A stretch of DNA of 26,118 bases from Entamoeba histolytica HM-1:IMSS. Lineage: Eukaryota; Evosea; Mastigamoebida; Endamoebidae. A program made the translations under genes and the position numbers. How positions within the stretch are numbered: position 1 is the stretch's first letter; each line of letters begins with the position of its first letter. The stretch spans positions 1 through 26,118 of the forward strand of contig NW_001915044.1 in assembly GCF_000208925.1 (NCBI RefSeq), in the 5' to 3' direction. Positions 1 to 8,376 of this stretch are shown in pieces. The notes beneath the pieces are model-generated. The model did no database searches. It saw only the letters and a list, made by a program, of their open reading frames with translations, and had not been told where the DNA came from.

Positions 1-1094
1 ATTCCTTCTTCATCATATTCTTTTAATTTCATGATGCACTTTATTCTGTACCATTTCCTTCCCTTGACTAAATCTTCTAGTCTATTTATTTTCTTTATAT
101 TTCTTTTATTTCATCAAATTTATCTCCTATTATTTTATTTTGGAGATAGAGGTGCATAACTATTGAAATCCTTTTCATATCATCTTGCAGATCCTGCATT
201 CTGCTTCCTGACAATATCCATCTATTATTAATTTCCATTATTAATCGGTCAGTTTCTTTTCTTTTCCAGTAGTAATTAATGTTAGAACATTTTTCTATTT
301 TCATTTCTTTTATATTATTGATGAGAGTGTTAAGGTATTCTTCATCAATTTCTGTAGAGTTATTCTTTAATATGATGTTTTTTATTATTGGATTACACTC
401 TACTCTTCTATTATATCATTTACTTTCACTTTAATGTATTGTTTAGTACTTTCTTTTATTTTATGTGACATTTTAATATATTTAATATATTCTTTTTCAT
501 TATTGACATTGATGTTTATCACTTTTATAATATTTTCAATTTGTTCATTTCTTATTTTCTTATATAATTTCTTATTTAACAAATTAATTGCGAAACAATA
601 TAACACTTCAATTAAATTTCTATTTCTTTATTCTTTCTTTTATATTTCTTCTTATATTTTCATTATGTTTTGTTTGTTATTTATTATTCTTTTAATTTTA
701 CATATTTCATTCATTTCTTTATTGTATTTTGTTTTTAATTCATTCTTCAACTGCTTTAATTTCTTTTTCTTCACAGTCTTTTGTTTTTTCTTTAATTTCT
801 TCTTAATTTTTTTCAATTATCTTTTTCTTTTTAATTGAATATACTTCTTGAAGAATATCATACCATTTTTTTCTTTTACCTTCTTACTTCTTGAGTATTT
901 CTTCATATCCTCCTTTGTTTCATTCACTTGTTATTCTTTTTATTCTTTCTTGTATCTTATTTATTGTTAATCATTTATATTTGTTATGGGTGTAATCTTT
1001 ATTATTATTGTATTTATCTTGTTTCTTATTTGTTTTTCTTTGCGTCTTTCGTCTTCTAAACCATTTCCATTAGTATAACATTATTATTGTTATT
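1..1094 (-). pseudogene. Decayed coiled-coil-like gene, runs off the left edge
   Basis: The minus strand holds a series of gene-like stretches in shifting frames. One stretch (304 down to 97) is charged and helical. It extends upstream in the same frame to about 411, through residues reading RVECNPIIKNIILKNN. Beyond the stop at 95-97, another frame stays open to position 1 and includes NRLEDLVKGRKWYRIK. A further piece (606 down to 400) joins by a frameshift near 410. From about 1090 to 720 Lys/Glu-rich coiled-coil-like peptide continues, broken by several stops and at least one more shift. This looks like a multiply disrupted gene rather than spliced exons, because the joins lack GTTTG...TAG intron ends. 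The family is not recognised; an Entamoeba multicopy or element-associated family is possible. The 5' end is uncertain. Confidence 0.45.
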
Positions 1095-1310
1095 GTTATA
1101 CCATTTATTATTGACATTCATTCTTTTATATCACTTTGAATTATTATGTTTTATTTATTTTTCTTTTCGGTACACAAATGTTTTATACAATATCCATTGC
1201 ATTAAAATTTGATGTATATCCTGAATTGGAAAAGGCATCTTAAATAATAATATGAGTATTTATAATATGAATAAATAATTAATTAATTAAAAATAGGATA
1301 TAATGAAATA

Positions 1311-3070
1311 ATGATAGTGTCAAAGTACTTTGAATATATTAATGATTTTATTAATTTAGAAGAGTTAAAAGATTTCAAGGGAATATGGAACGATTTCATT
1401 TTAATCCAATTCCATTGAATCAATATCCAAGAAGATTCTTTCCTAATATTGAAACATTTCATATTTATAAAGAAGAAGATAAAATAATTGAAGATGGAAG
1501 AATATTTAAATAAGTAATATGGTATAAAGTGAATTATTCAAGATATTTAGAAGAGAAAAAAAAAGAAACGAATGAATGTAAAAATATAGAATATACACAA
1601 GAAGATAGAAATACATATGGAACTACAATACCAATAGAAGTTAATTCACTTGGAGATATATGTTTTAGATGGTGTGATGATATTCAATCAATTAATATAC
1701 CAACAAATGTTAGTAAAATAGGAGATAAATATTTTGAATATTGTACATCATTAAGAATAATTAATATACCAACAAATGTTAGTGAAATAGGAAATAAATG
1801 TTTTGAAAGATGTTCGTCATTAAAATCAATTAATATAGAAAGTGCAAAGTTTATAACCACAGACAATGTATTTTTTATGAGTCTATATTAAATCGTTTTG
1901 AAATACCAAAAAATTTAGAAATAATAAATGGGAAGAGTATTGAAAAGAAAGATATTAATGAATTTATTATACCAACATCAATTACTAAAATAGCTGATTA
2001 TTGTTTTTTGGTTGTTCAACATTAAAATCAATTAATATTCCAACATCAATTATTGAATTGGGATTTGATTGTTTTTCATGCTGTGACTCATTGAGTAGTA
2101 TTACTATCCCAACATCAATTACTGAAATAGGTGACTGGTGTTTTAGAGAATCTTCTAACTTAGTTGATATTGTTATTCCATGTCCAATTGTTAAATTAAA
2201 AAGCATGCGTTTTATCAAATGTTCTTCATTAAAATCAGTTGATATATCAGCACCAATTGCTAAAATAGAACGTGAATGTTTTAAAGAATGTATATCATTA
2301 ACTAACATTATTCTTCCAACATCACTCTGTGAAATAGGAGATAAGTGTTTTCAAAAATGTAAGTCATTACAAACAATTAATATACCATCGTCAGTTAATA
2401 AAATAGGAAGTTAGTGTTTTAATAAATGTCTGTCATTAAAATCAATTAATATACCATCAACAATTACTGAATTAGGAAATAAATGTTTTTATGGATGTTA
2501 GTCACTTGTTCATATAGAAATTCCATCAAAAATAACTGAACTAAGAGAATCTTGTTTTAAGGTTGTACGTCATTAATGGAAATTACTATACCAACAACTA
2601 TTATTAAACTAGGAAATTATTGTTTTAATGAATGTCTGTCATTAACTAGTATTAATATATCAATAAGTATAATTGAAATAGGAAAATACTGTTTCTTTGG
2701 ATGTACATCACTAACCAATATAAACATTGAAAATATTAAATTTATAGGAGAGAATAAAATATTCATTAATGAACCAGTGTTAATCAGTTTTGAAATGCCA
2801 GAACGATTGAATTCAATCAATAATAAAGAAGGTAATCATCAAACAACCGATGATTTTATTATTCCAACAACAATAACTAAATTAGGAGATTATTGTTTTA
2901 GTGGTTGTGTAGTATTATGTAAAATTACTATACCTACATCAGTCAGTGAAATAGGTTATCGTTGTTTCTCTGAATGTTCATTTTTAAGTAGTATTGATAT
3001 TCCAACAACAGTGAGTGAAATAGGAGATGATTGTTTCCTTAAATCTCCATACAAGCCAAGAATAAAATGA
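1311..3070 (+). pseudogene. BspA-like leucine-rich-repeat protein, pseudogene
   Basis: The frame opens with ATG at 1311 and reads MIVSKYFEYINDFINLEE, matching the start of the intact BspA-like gene at 13485-16886 (VIAKYFEYESDFIN). FHFNPIP and FPNIETFHIY follow, as in the intact copy. From about 1640 come 23-residue repeats of the LRR_5/BspA kind (CFxxCxSLxxINIPTxVxEIG). The frame is broken by shifts near 1380, 1878, 2004 and 2562 and by stops at 1511-1513, 2412-2414 and 2499-2501. Repeat spacing continues across every break, so these are lesions in one former gene, not separate genes. The last frame stops at 3070 after only a few more repeats, without the cysteine-containing C-terminal box of the intact paralogue, so the 3' end is also lost or replaced. 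No intron signals explain the breaks. A multi-lesion pseudogene is a firm reading; sequencing error would not give so many. Confidence 0.85.
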
Positions 3071-3561
3071 AACACTACATCACTAAAATACTTTACACAA
3101 CACTATTTTTTTCTAAAATAATATATTTTAACTTATTGTTTGACTAATTTAATTTCTAATCATTTATACATTTCTCAATAATAAAAATGGCATTGATATG
3201 ACTTATAAATTATAGACATTTAAAGTAAATATAAGTGAAGTATTGAATTATAGAAAATAAATGATGGTGTGTATTTATTAGTCATGTTTCTTTTTATATA
3301 AACAATTTACATTTCATACTTTTATAAATTACTTGTTTATAGTCTTGTTACAATTTCATTGTAATTTAACCAGTTACAATAATAATATTGATTATATATT
3401 AATTTATTGAAAATTAAATATATGAATATATTTACATATATTATTTCAGTATTTTATATTCAGTTCTATTCCAACTCTTTGTATTTATTTATCAAGGTAG
3501 TTTAATAAATTACTTCTTTATCAATAAATGAAAATAAACATAATAAAGAGTAAATAATAAC
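3071..3561. other. AT-rich intergenic region
   Basis: About 490 bases between the BspA-like pseudogene and the tRNA-like gene. It is very A+T rich, with short A and T runs. No long open frame, intron-split coding pattern or clear tandem repeat was seen. It may include the decayed 3' end of the pseudogene, but no LRR signature could be recovered here. Confidence 0.6.
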
Positions 3562-3568
3562 AAAAAAA
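3562..3568 (-). terminator. Probable RNA polymerase III terminator (T7 run)
   Basis: On the minus strand a run of seven T residues follows about 10 bases beyond the 3' end of the tRNA-like gene. A T run at this spacing is the standard stop signal for RNA polymerase III. It supports transcription of the tRNA-like gene on the minus strand. Confidence 0.5.
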
Positions 3569-3577
3569 GAAGAAATA

Positions 3578-3678
3578 TGCAACTGGTAGGAGTTGAACCT
3601 ACAACTCTTAACTTTTTGATTAGAATAGTTTTATATCAAATATGTAAGAAAGTGTTTTACCATTTAAACTACAGCCGC
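3578..3678 (-). tRNA. tRNA-like gene with probable intron, isotype unresolved
   Basis: Read on the minus strand, the 5' GCGGCTG pairs with the 3' CAGTTGC (two G-T pairs), followed by discriminator A. The D arm is GTTT-loop-AAAC with GGTA in the loop. The T arm is GTAGG-TTCAACT-CCTAC, containing a perfect B box (GGTTCAACTCC); TAGTTTAAATGG fits an A box. The length of 101 nt is about 28 more than a standard tRNA, and the excess lies in the anticodon region, as expected for an intron. The anticodon stem could not be resolved: pairing is imperfect in every register tried. TAC (Val) and ACA are both readable next to a T at the position-33 equivalent. It could therefore be a divergent or decayed tRNA. 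A T7 run lies just downstream. It stands alone, whereas most Entamoeba tRNA genes are in tandem arrays. Confidence 0.55.
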
Positions 3679-3767
3679 TTTTTGAAAAAGATTTTTAAAA
3701 AGGAAGTGATACTATTACTTATTATTTCATTAAAATTTAAATTAAAAGAAAATAATTATAATGAATA

Positions 3768-3777
3768 GTATAAAAAA
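3768..3777 (+). promoter_or_regulatory. Possible TATA-like element upstream of uS19
   Basis: GTATAAAAAA lies 65 bases before the uS19 start codon. Entamoeba core promoters use a GTATTTAAA-like TATA element about 30 bases before transcription start, with short leaders. The match is partial and the whole region is A+T rich, so this is only a candidate. Confidence 0.25.
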
Positions 3778-3841
3778 CTATAATAATAGTAAATTCTCGA
3801 AATAAAGGGTTTTGAAGAAAAGAAAGAACTTTTGCAAGACA

Positions 3842-4276
3842 ATGTCCGAGACAGTAGCCAAGAAAAGAACCTTCAAGAAATTTGAATTACAAGGAAAATC
3901 ACTTGAAGAAATCACTGCCATGCCAGAGGCTGATTTTGTCAAGATGTTAGATGCTAGAGCCAGAAGATCATATAGAAGATCCCCAAAATTAAAACATGAA
4001 CGACTTGTCAAGAAACTCCTTAAAATCAAAAAGGCTACTAAAGAAGGTGAAAAACCAAAACTTGTTAAAACACATTGCAGAGATAAAATCATTCTTCCAA
4101 ATATGATTGGTTCAGTTATTGGTGTTTACAATGGTAAATCATTCACCACCGTTGAAATCAAACCAGAAATGCTTGGACATTATCTTGGAGAATTTTCAAT
4201 TACTTACAAACCAGTTACCCATGGAAGACCAGGTGTAGGAGCTACCCACTCTTCCAAATTCGTTCCATTGAAATAA
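3842..4276 (+). CDS. RPS15: 40S ribosomal protein S15 (uS19 family)
   Basis: A 144-residue protein that forms part of the head of the small ribosomal subunit, near the decoding site and the subunit interface. The chosen start gives MSETVAKKRTFKKF, typical of eukaryotic S15. The frame is open 30 bases further upstream, but the extra ten residues (MKKRKNFCKT) have no family support. Visible hallmarks are the basic segment RARRSYRRSPKLKH, then HCRDKIILPNMIGSVIGVYN, and the conserved C-terminal part with GHYLGEFSITYKPVTHG and GVGATHSSKFVPLK. The length agrees with the family (about 145 residues). Codon use is richer in C-ending codons (ATC, ACC, AAG) than the neighbours, as expected for a highly expressed gene. 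No intron is needed. Identification is secure. Confidence 0.97.
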   Translation: MSETVAKKRTFKKFELQGKSLEEITAMPEADFVKMLDARARRSYRRSPKLKHERLVKKLLKIKKATKEGEKPKLVKTHCRDKIILPNMIGSVIGVYNGKSFTTVEIKPEMLGHYLGEFSITYKPVTHGRPGVGATHSSKFVPLK

Positions 4277-4701
4277 AATTGGATTTATTTTTTATATTAC
4301 TATTTTCTCTTATTAAGAAAAACACTTTATTTGTTTAAACAGATGATGTTGATAATTTACAAAAGAAATGTTTTTGTTTTCAAGAGTTAATGAGGCATTA
4401 GTATTAAATGATAATAACAAAATTATAAATTAATAAGAAAGAAATAATTTGAATCATTTGAGCAACAGCATATTGATAATTTTATGACCAGATGAATAAA
4501 TCAAATAATAAATTAATAAGAAAGAAAATTATATTAATTGATATTGTTGAACAACAGAGAACCAAAAAAAAGAAATGATAAAAAATCATGAAAAGAAAAA
4601 AGAAAATCTAAAAAAAAAGAAGAGATAAAGAGAAAAAAGTTCTCAAAGAGAAAGAAGAGGAAGGAACTAAGAATTAAAAAATCATAATATTATAGCTTAT
4701 A
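4277..4701. other. Intergenic region with short repeat and polypurine tract
   Basis: This 425-base spacer separates uS19 from the CXXC-rich surface-protein gene. It holds an imperfect tandem duplication around 4426-4557 (listed separately), then a nearly pure A/G stretch at about 4558-4675 that ends just before the next start codon. No gene was seen. GGAACTAAG at about 4661-4669 loosely resembles the Entamoeba GAAC promoter element but departs from its AATGAACT consensus. Confidence 0.5.
4426..4557. repeat. Imperfect direct duplication, about 83-89 bp unit
   Basis: The 19-base string TAAATTAATAAGAAAGAAA occurs exactly at 4426-4444 and again at 4509-4527. Further on, TTGAGCAACAG at 4458-4468 is matched by TTGAACAACAG at 4547-4557. 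The two shared blocks keep their order with offsets of 83 and 89 bases, which points to an old local duplication with small indels. Confidence 0.5.
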
Positions 4702-7700
4702 ATGAGCACAACAAAATTAATTTTTATTGCTCTTATTATTGTAAGTTGTATTGCAGAGAATTTTATTAGATTCCCATATCCTGGACTTCCAAGTACAGAT
4801 ATAGATGGAAAGAAAGAATATGCTATTTTCAGAAAGAAACAACAAGCATACTTATTAATCAATATGCTTAGAGTTGATCCACAAGCATTTGTTGAAAAAT
4901 ATATGAAACCAGTAATTGCAGATGATTCATGGAGACTTCTTTTTAAAACTGAATCAATTAGATTAAAGAAATTCCCAGATTATTATCCATTGTATCAAGA
5001 TGCATTACTTGAACAAACTGCATCACACGCTAGACTTGGAGAGTCATTTGCTAATGTTAGATCAAGATTAAAATCAAAATTACCAGAAAAATTAGATGGG
5101 TTTATTCCAGGATATAAACCACTTAAATTACTTGCACAAACATTAATGTGGAAAACTAAAACTCAAAATGATTTCTTCAGTTATTTATGTCATGGAACTT
5201 ATCAAGATATTCAACATTGTGGAAAGAAAGATTTAGTTCTTGCAGGATGTAAACCAGATTATATTAATAGAAAAACACCAAGAGGAAGAATAAGATTTTT
5301 ATTAAGACCATCAGGAGCTGTTGGATGTAATACAGTTAATACTCTTGTTAAAGATGAGAATTTATTTGCATGTGATGTAACATATCCAGACTTTAGTCCA
5401 AGACTTAGAATTAAATCACCAATGATTGCAGGAAATTGGTTTAATACTGGAATTGGAAATTCAAGAATTTATGCAGTTGTTATCCATGTTCCACAACATG
5501 AAAAGGTTAGTAAAGTAGAATTAATTATTGACGGTAAAATGATTGAATTACCACTTGCTTATCAAAATGGAGTTACACATGTTTATAGTATTGCTTATAC
5601 ACCACTCAAACATATTCCAAGTTTAATGAAGGGATACTTCTTCCATGCAGTTATTAATGGAAAGAATTTCTTCTATCCAGCACAATATTATTATGATTGG
5701 GAAGAAAATATTAAATTAAATATTAAACAAAGATATAATGGATTTTGTAAGATTCCATTCCCAGATAGAACATGTGATGTTTGTGATGAAGGATATAGAA
5801 ATGTTAATGGAACATGCGTTAGATGTCCATTTGAAAATTGTGCTGAATGTACTGCTGATGTTTGTACTAAATGTTCTAAAGGACATTTACTCTCTTATGG
5901 AACATGCACAACACCATGTATTGAACATTGTGATGTATGCTCATATTCAACAACATGTGATAAATGTGCACCAACTCATTTCTTAAATGCTACTAATGGA
6001 ACATGTGTTGAATGTTCAGAAAAATTCCAAGATTGTGCAACATGTACTAATGAGAAATGTTTGACATACATGTGTCAATACACTGATCCAACATGTAATA
6101 TGAAGAAAACACCAGGACAATATTTCAGTGAAATAACACAAAAATGTGAGAAATGTTCAGAAGGATGTAAGAGTTGTACATATGATCAATTTAGAGGAAG
6201 TAAATGTCTTGTATGTAATAATGGACTTTTCCTTACAGAAGAAGGAGAATGTATTCCATGTCATTATGTTGATGGATGTGCACCAGGACAATGTGATGGT
6301 ATTAAATGTCTTAGATGTAAAAGAGGATATTATCCATCTGGAAAAGGATGTATTAAATGTGATGAAACTTGTGCACAATGTACTACTAATGGAACATGTG
6401 TTGCATGTGCATATGGATATTGGCTTGATCCAGAATATGGTAAATGTGTTGAAAATTATGAAGTAGAAAATTGTGAAAGAAAGAATGCTCATGGAGTATG
6501 TTCAAAATGTAAAGAAGGATTTGGATTTGATAAATATCATAAATGTGTTGCATGTGATGCCTCATGTAAGAAATGCTTCTTCGCTGATAAATGTGAAGAA
6601 TGTAAAGAAACATTCTATAATGATAAAGGACATTGTATTCCATGTTCAAGAAGAGGATGTGATCTTTGTGATGCTAATGAGTGTTTCAGTTGTCAACCTA
6701 ATTCATATCTTCATAATGGAGTCTGTGTTAGAGGACCACCAGGATGTTCATTATGTCATGACAAAGCACCAATTTGTAAAGTATGTGAAAAAGGAATGAA
6801 GATGGAGAATGGACATTGTGTTCCAGATTGTGACATTAAGAATTGTGCTAAATGTAATGGTGATGAAACATGTAGATATTGTAAATCTACCTTAAATCCA
6901 TTTTATGGATATGAACCAGCACCAAATGGAACAGACCCATGTCCATTTGTTTGTGACCCAGTTGAATTAAATTGTTTATTAACAGAAAAAATGAAAAGAG
7001 GAGAAGTTGATGCATGTTTCTCTCTTGGATGTAAATATTGTCCACCACATACATTTAGAAGAAATCACAAATGTATCAAATGTGCTGTTGGATGTGCTCA
7101 TTGTTTAAATGAAAAAGAATGTATTAAATGTCTTCCAGGATATAGTTATTACATGGGAGAATGTTTCCAATGCAATAAGAATGGTACTTGTGGAGAAGGA
7201 GAATATATGGAAGGATGTACTTGTACATCATGTGAAAAGAAATTCCCACATTGTTCAGCATGTGATAAAGATCAATGCATTGATTGTGATCCTCATTTTG
7301 TCTTATCAGAAAATAAAACTAGTTGTGTTCCATGTACTAAAAAGACATGTCCACCACCACCCCCACCACCTTGTCGTGGTAAAGACTGTGAAGGTCCACA
7401 TCATCCAGACTGTGATGGTGATGATTGTCCAAAACCAGAGCCAACCCCTGATCCAACTCCAGACCCAGATGTCCCAGTTCCACAAGAATGTAATGCCACT
7501 GCTAATTTCTCAAGAATTGGAGACAGTTATGTCTTTGATCCAATGTGTGTAAAGAAAGATGCAGATTGTTATTGTACTGAATGTGCATGTGGATATGAAT
7601 TGTCAACTACCAATCACACTTGTGTAGAAGTTTCAGAAGAAAAGAAATTAAATCTTTGCTGTAATACTGAAGATGGATGTTGTACATCATGTCAACCAGG

Positions 7701-8241
7701 ATATAAATTAAATGGATGTAAATGTGTTAAAGATTGTAAATGTGGAGAAAATGATGATGGAACATGTAAAGAAATAGTTGGAATTGAAAATTGTAAGACA
7801 GTTGGATGTGATAATATTTGTCAAGAATGTTTAGAAGGATATTATTTGAATGGAACCTCATGTGATAAATGTATGGATAATTGTACTCATTGTAAGAATA
7901 ATAATACATGTACACAATGTCAAGAAGGATATTATTTGAATGAGACAACATTACTTTGTGATAGATGTAAGAATTGTAGTGGTATTTGTGATTCTACAGG
8001 ACTTGTTTGTGAGTCATGTGCACCAGGACAATACCTTAATGAAACTACTGGAGAGTGTGAGTCATGTGTTGGATGTGAACGATGTGTAGTTAATGACAAT
8101 GTTGTTTATTGTACTTTATGTGCTGATGGATCAGTTCCAGTCGATGGATATTGTGCTAAATCAACAACATTTGCTAGATCAGGTGTTAATGGAGTCAGTG
8201 TTATTCTTGCCATGGTTATGATGATTGCTTTGATACTTTAA
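4702..8241 (+). CDS. Secreted CXXC-rich surface protein with CAP-like head, probable GPI anchor
   Basis: A 1179-residue protein. Residues 1-18 form a signal peptide (MSTTKLIFIALIIVSCIA). Residues about 45-230 resemble a CAP/SCP (PF00188-like) domain: INMLRVDPQAF (53-63), LLEQTASHA (102-110) and GRIRFLLRPSGAVGC (195-209) sit where CAP proteins have their helix-1, HA and GHR...GxG motifs. The histidine expected in the GHR motif appears to be Arg, so enzyme-like activity is doubtful. From about 349 to 1150 the chain is packed with CxxC units in furin-like/EGF-like order (CxxCxxGY repeats). It is broken at about 882-927 by a Pro/Asp-rich linker with a seven-proline run. The C-terminus is a small-residue stretch and a hydrophobic tail (SVILAMVMMIALIL) without basic end residues, typical of a GPI signal. 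It is related in style to the Gal/GalNAc lectin intermediate subunit and the CXXC receptor kinases, but has neither kinase nor obvious Igl N-terminus. Likely role: trophozoite surface adhesion or protection (inference). Confidence 0.85.
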   Translation: MSTTKLIFIALIIVSCIAENFIRFPYPGLPSTDIDGKKEYAIFRKKQQAYLLINMLRVDPQAFVEKYMKPVIADDSWRLLFKTESIRLKKFPDYYPLYQDALLEQTASHARLGESFANVRSRLKSKLPEKLDGFIPGYKPLKLLAQTLMWKTKTQNDFFSYLCHGTYQDIQHCGKKDLVLAGCKPDYINRKTPRGRIRFLLRPSGAVGCNTVNTLVKDENLFACDVTYPDFSPRLRIKSPMIAGNWFNTGIGNSRIYAVVIHVPQHEKVSKVELIIDGKMIELPLAYQNGVTHVYSIAYTPLKHIPSLMKGYFFHAVINGKNFFYPAQYYYDWEENIKLNIKQRYNGFCKIPFPDRTCDVCDEGYRNVNGTCVRCPFENCAECTADVCTKCSKGHLLSYGTCTTPCIEHCDVCSYSTTCDKCAPTHFLNATNGTCVECSEKFQDCATCTNEKCLTYMCQYTDPTCNMKKTPGQYFSEITQKCEKCSEGCKSCTYDQFRGSKCLVCNNGLFLTEEGECIPCHYVDGCAPGQCDGIKCLRCKRGYYPSGKGCIKCDETCAQCTTNGTCVACAYGYWLDPEYGKCVENYEVENCERKNAHGVCSKCKEGFGFDKYHKCVACDASCKKCFFADKCEECKETFYNDKGHCIPCSRRGCDLCDANECFSCQPNSYLHNGVCVRGPPGCSLCHDKAPICKVCEKGMKMENGHCVPDCDIKNCAKCNGDETCRYCKSTLNPFYGYEPAPNGTDPCPFVCDPVELNCLLTEKMKRGEVDACFSLGCKYCPPHTFRRNHKCIKCAVGCAHCLNEKECIKCLPGYSYYMGECFQCNKNGTCGEGEYMEGCTCTSCEKKFPHCSACDKDQCIDCDPHFVLSENKTSCVPCTKKTCPPPPPPPCRGKDCEGPHHPDCDGDDCPKPEPTPDPTPDPDVPVPQECNATANFSRIGDSYVFDPMCVKKDADCYCTECACGYELSTTNHTCVEVSEEKKLNLCCNTEDGCCTSCQPGYKLNGCKCVKDCKCGENDDGTCKEIVGIENCKTVGCDNICQECLEGYYLNGTSCDKCMDNCTHCKNNNTCTQCQEGYYLNETTLLCDRCKNCSGICDSTGLVCESCAPGQYLNETTGECESCVGCERCVVNDNVVYCTLCADGSVPVDGYCAKSTTFARSGVNGVSVILAMVMMIALIL

Positions 8242-8376
8242 GAAGCACGTAAGTTAAGTTAATTGTTAGCTGAAAATTTTTGGGTTAATTTTAAAAATTT
8301 AAAAAAAGAAAGAAAAAGAGAAAAACGATAAAAAAGGAACTTTCTTATTTTCTTAAATTGTTTATTAATCATTGAA

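Noticed and set aside
434..838. A 134-codon plus-strand frame rich in Phe, Leu and Ile, resembling a membrane protein
   Set aside because: It is the reverse reading of Lys/Glu/Asn-rich minus-strand coding remnants. Poly-T-driven Phe/Ile/Leu runs are a typical shadow, and the minus strand shows the more gene-like pattern.
1311..3070. Considered that the breaks in the LRR region are introns
   Set aside because: The breaks are single-base-scale shifts and point stops with repeat spacing preserved across them. No GTTTG...TAG segments sit at the joins.
3577..3768. Plus-strand 63-codon frame
   Set aside because: The first half is the antisense of the tRNA-like gene and the rest is A+T-rich spacer.
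4426..4557. Considered as a CRISPR-like or mobile-element repeat
   Set aside because: Only two imperfect copies without regular spacers or terminal features. CRISPR is not expected in a eukaryotic nuclear genome.
6157..6649. Antisense frames inside the CXXC gene
   Set aside because: They arise from the strict Cys/Gly codon rhythm (TGT, GGA) of the real gene and have no independent support.
5738..7552. Several plus-strand frames of 80-150 codons inside the CXXC gene in another frame
   Set aside because: These His/Val/Met-rich frames are shifted readings of the CxxC repeats (TGT read as xTG Txx), not overlapping genes.
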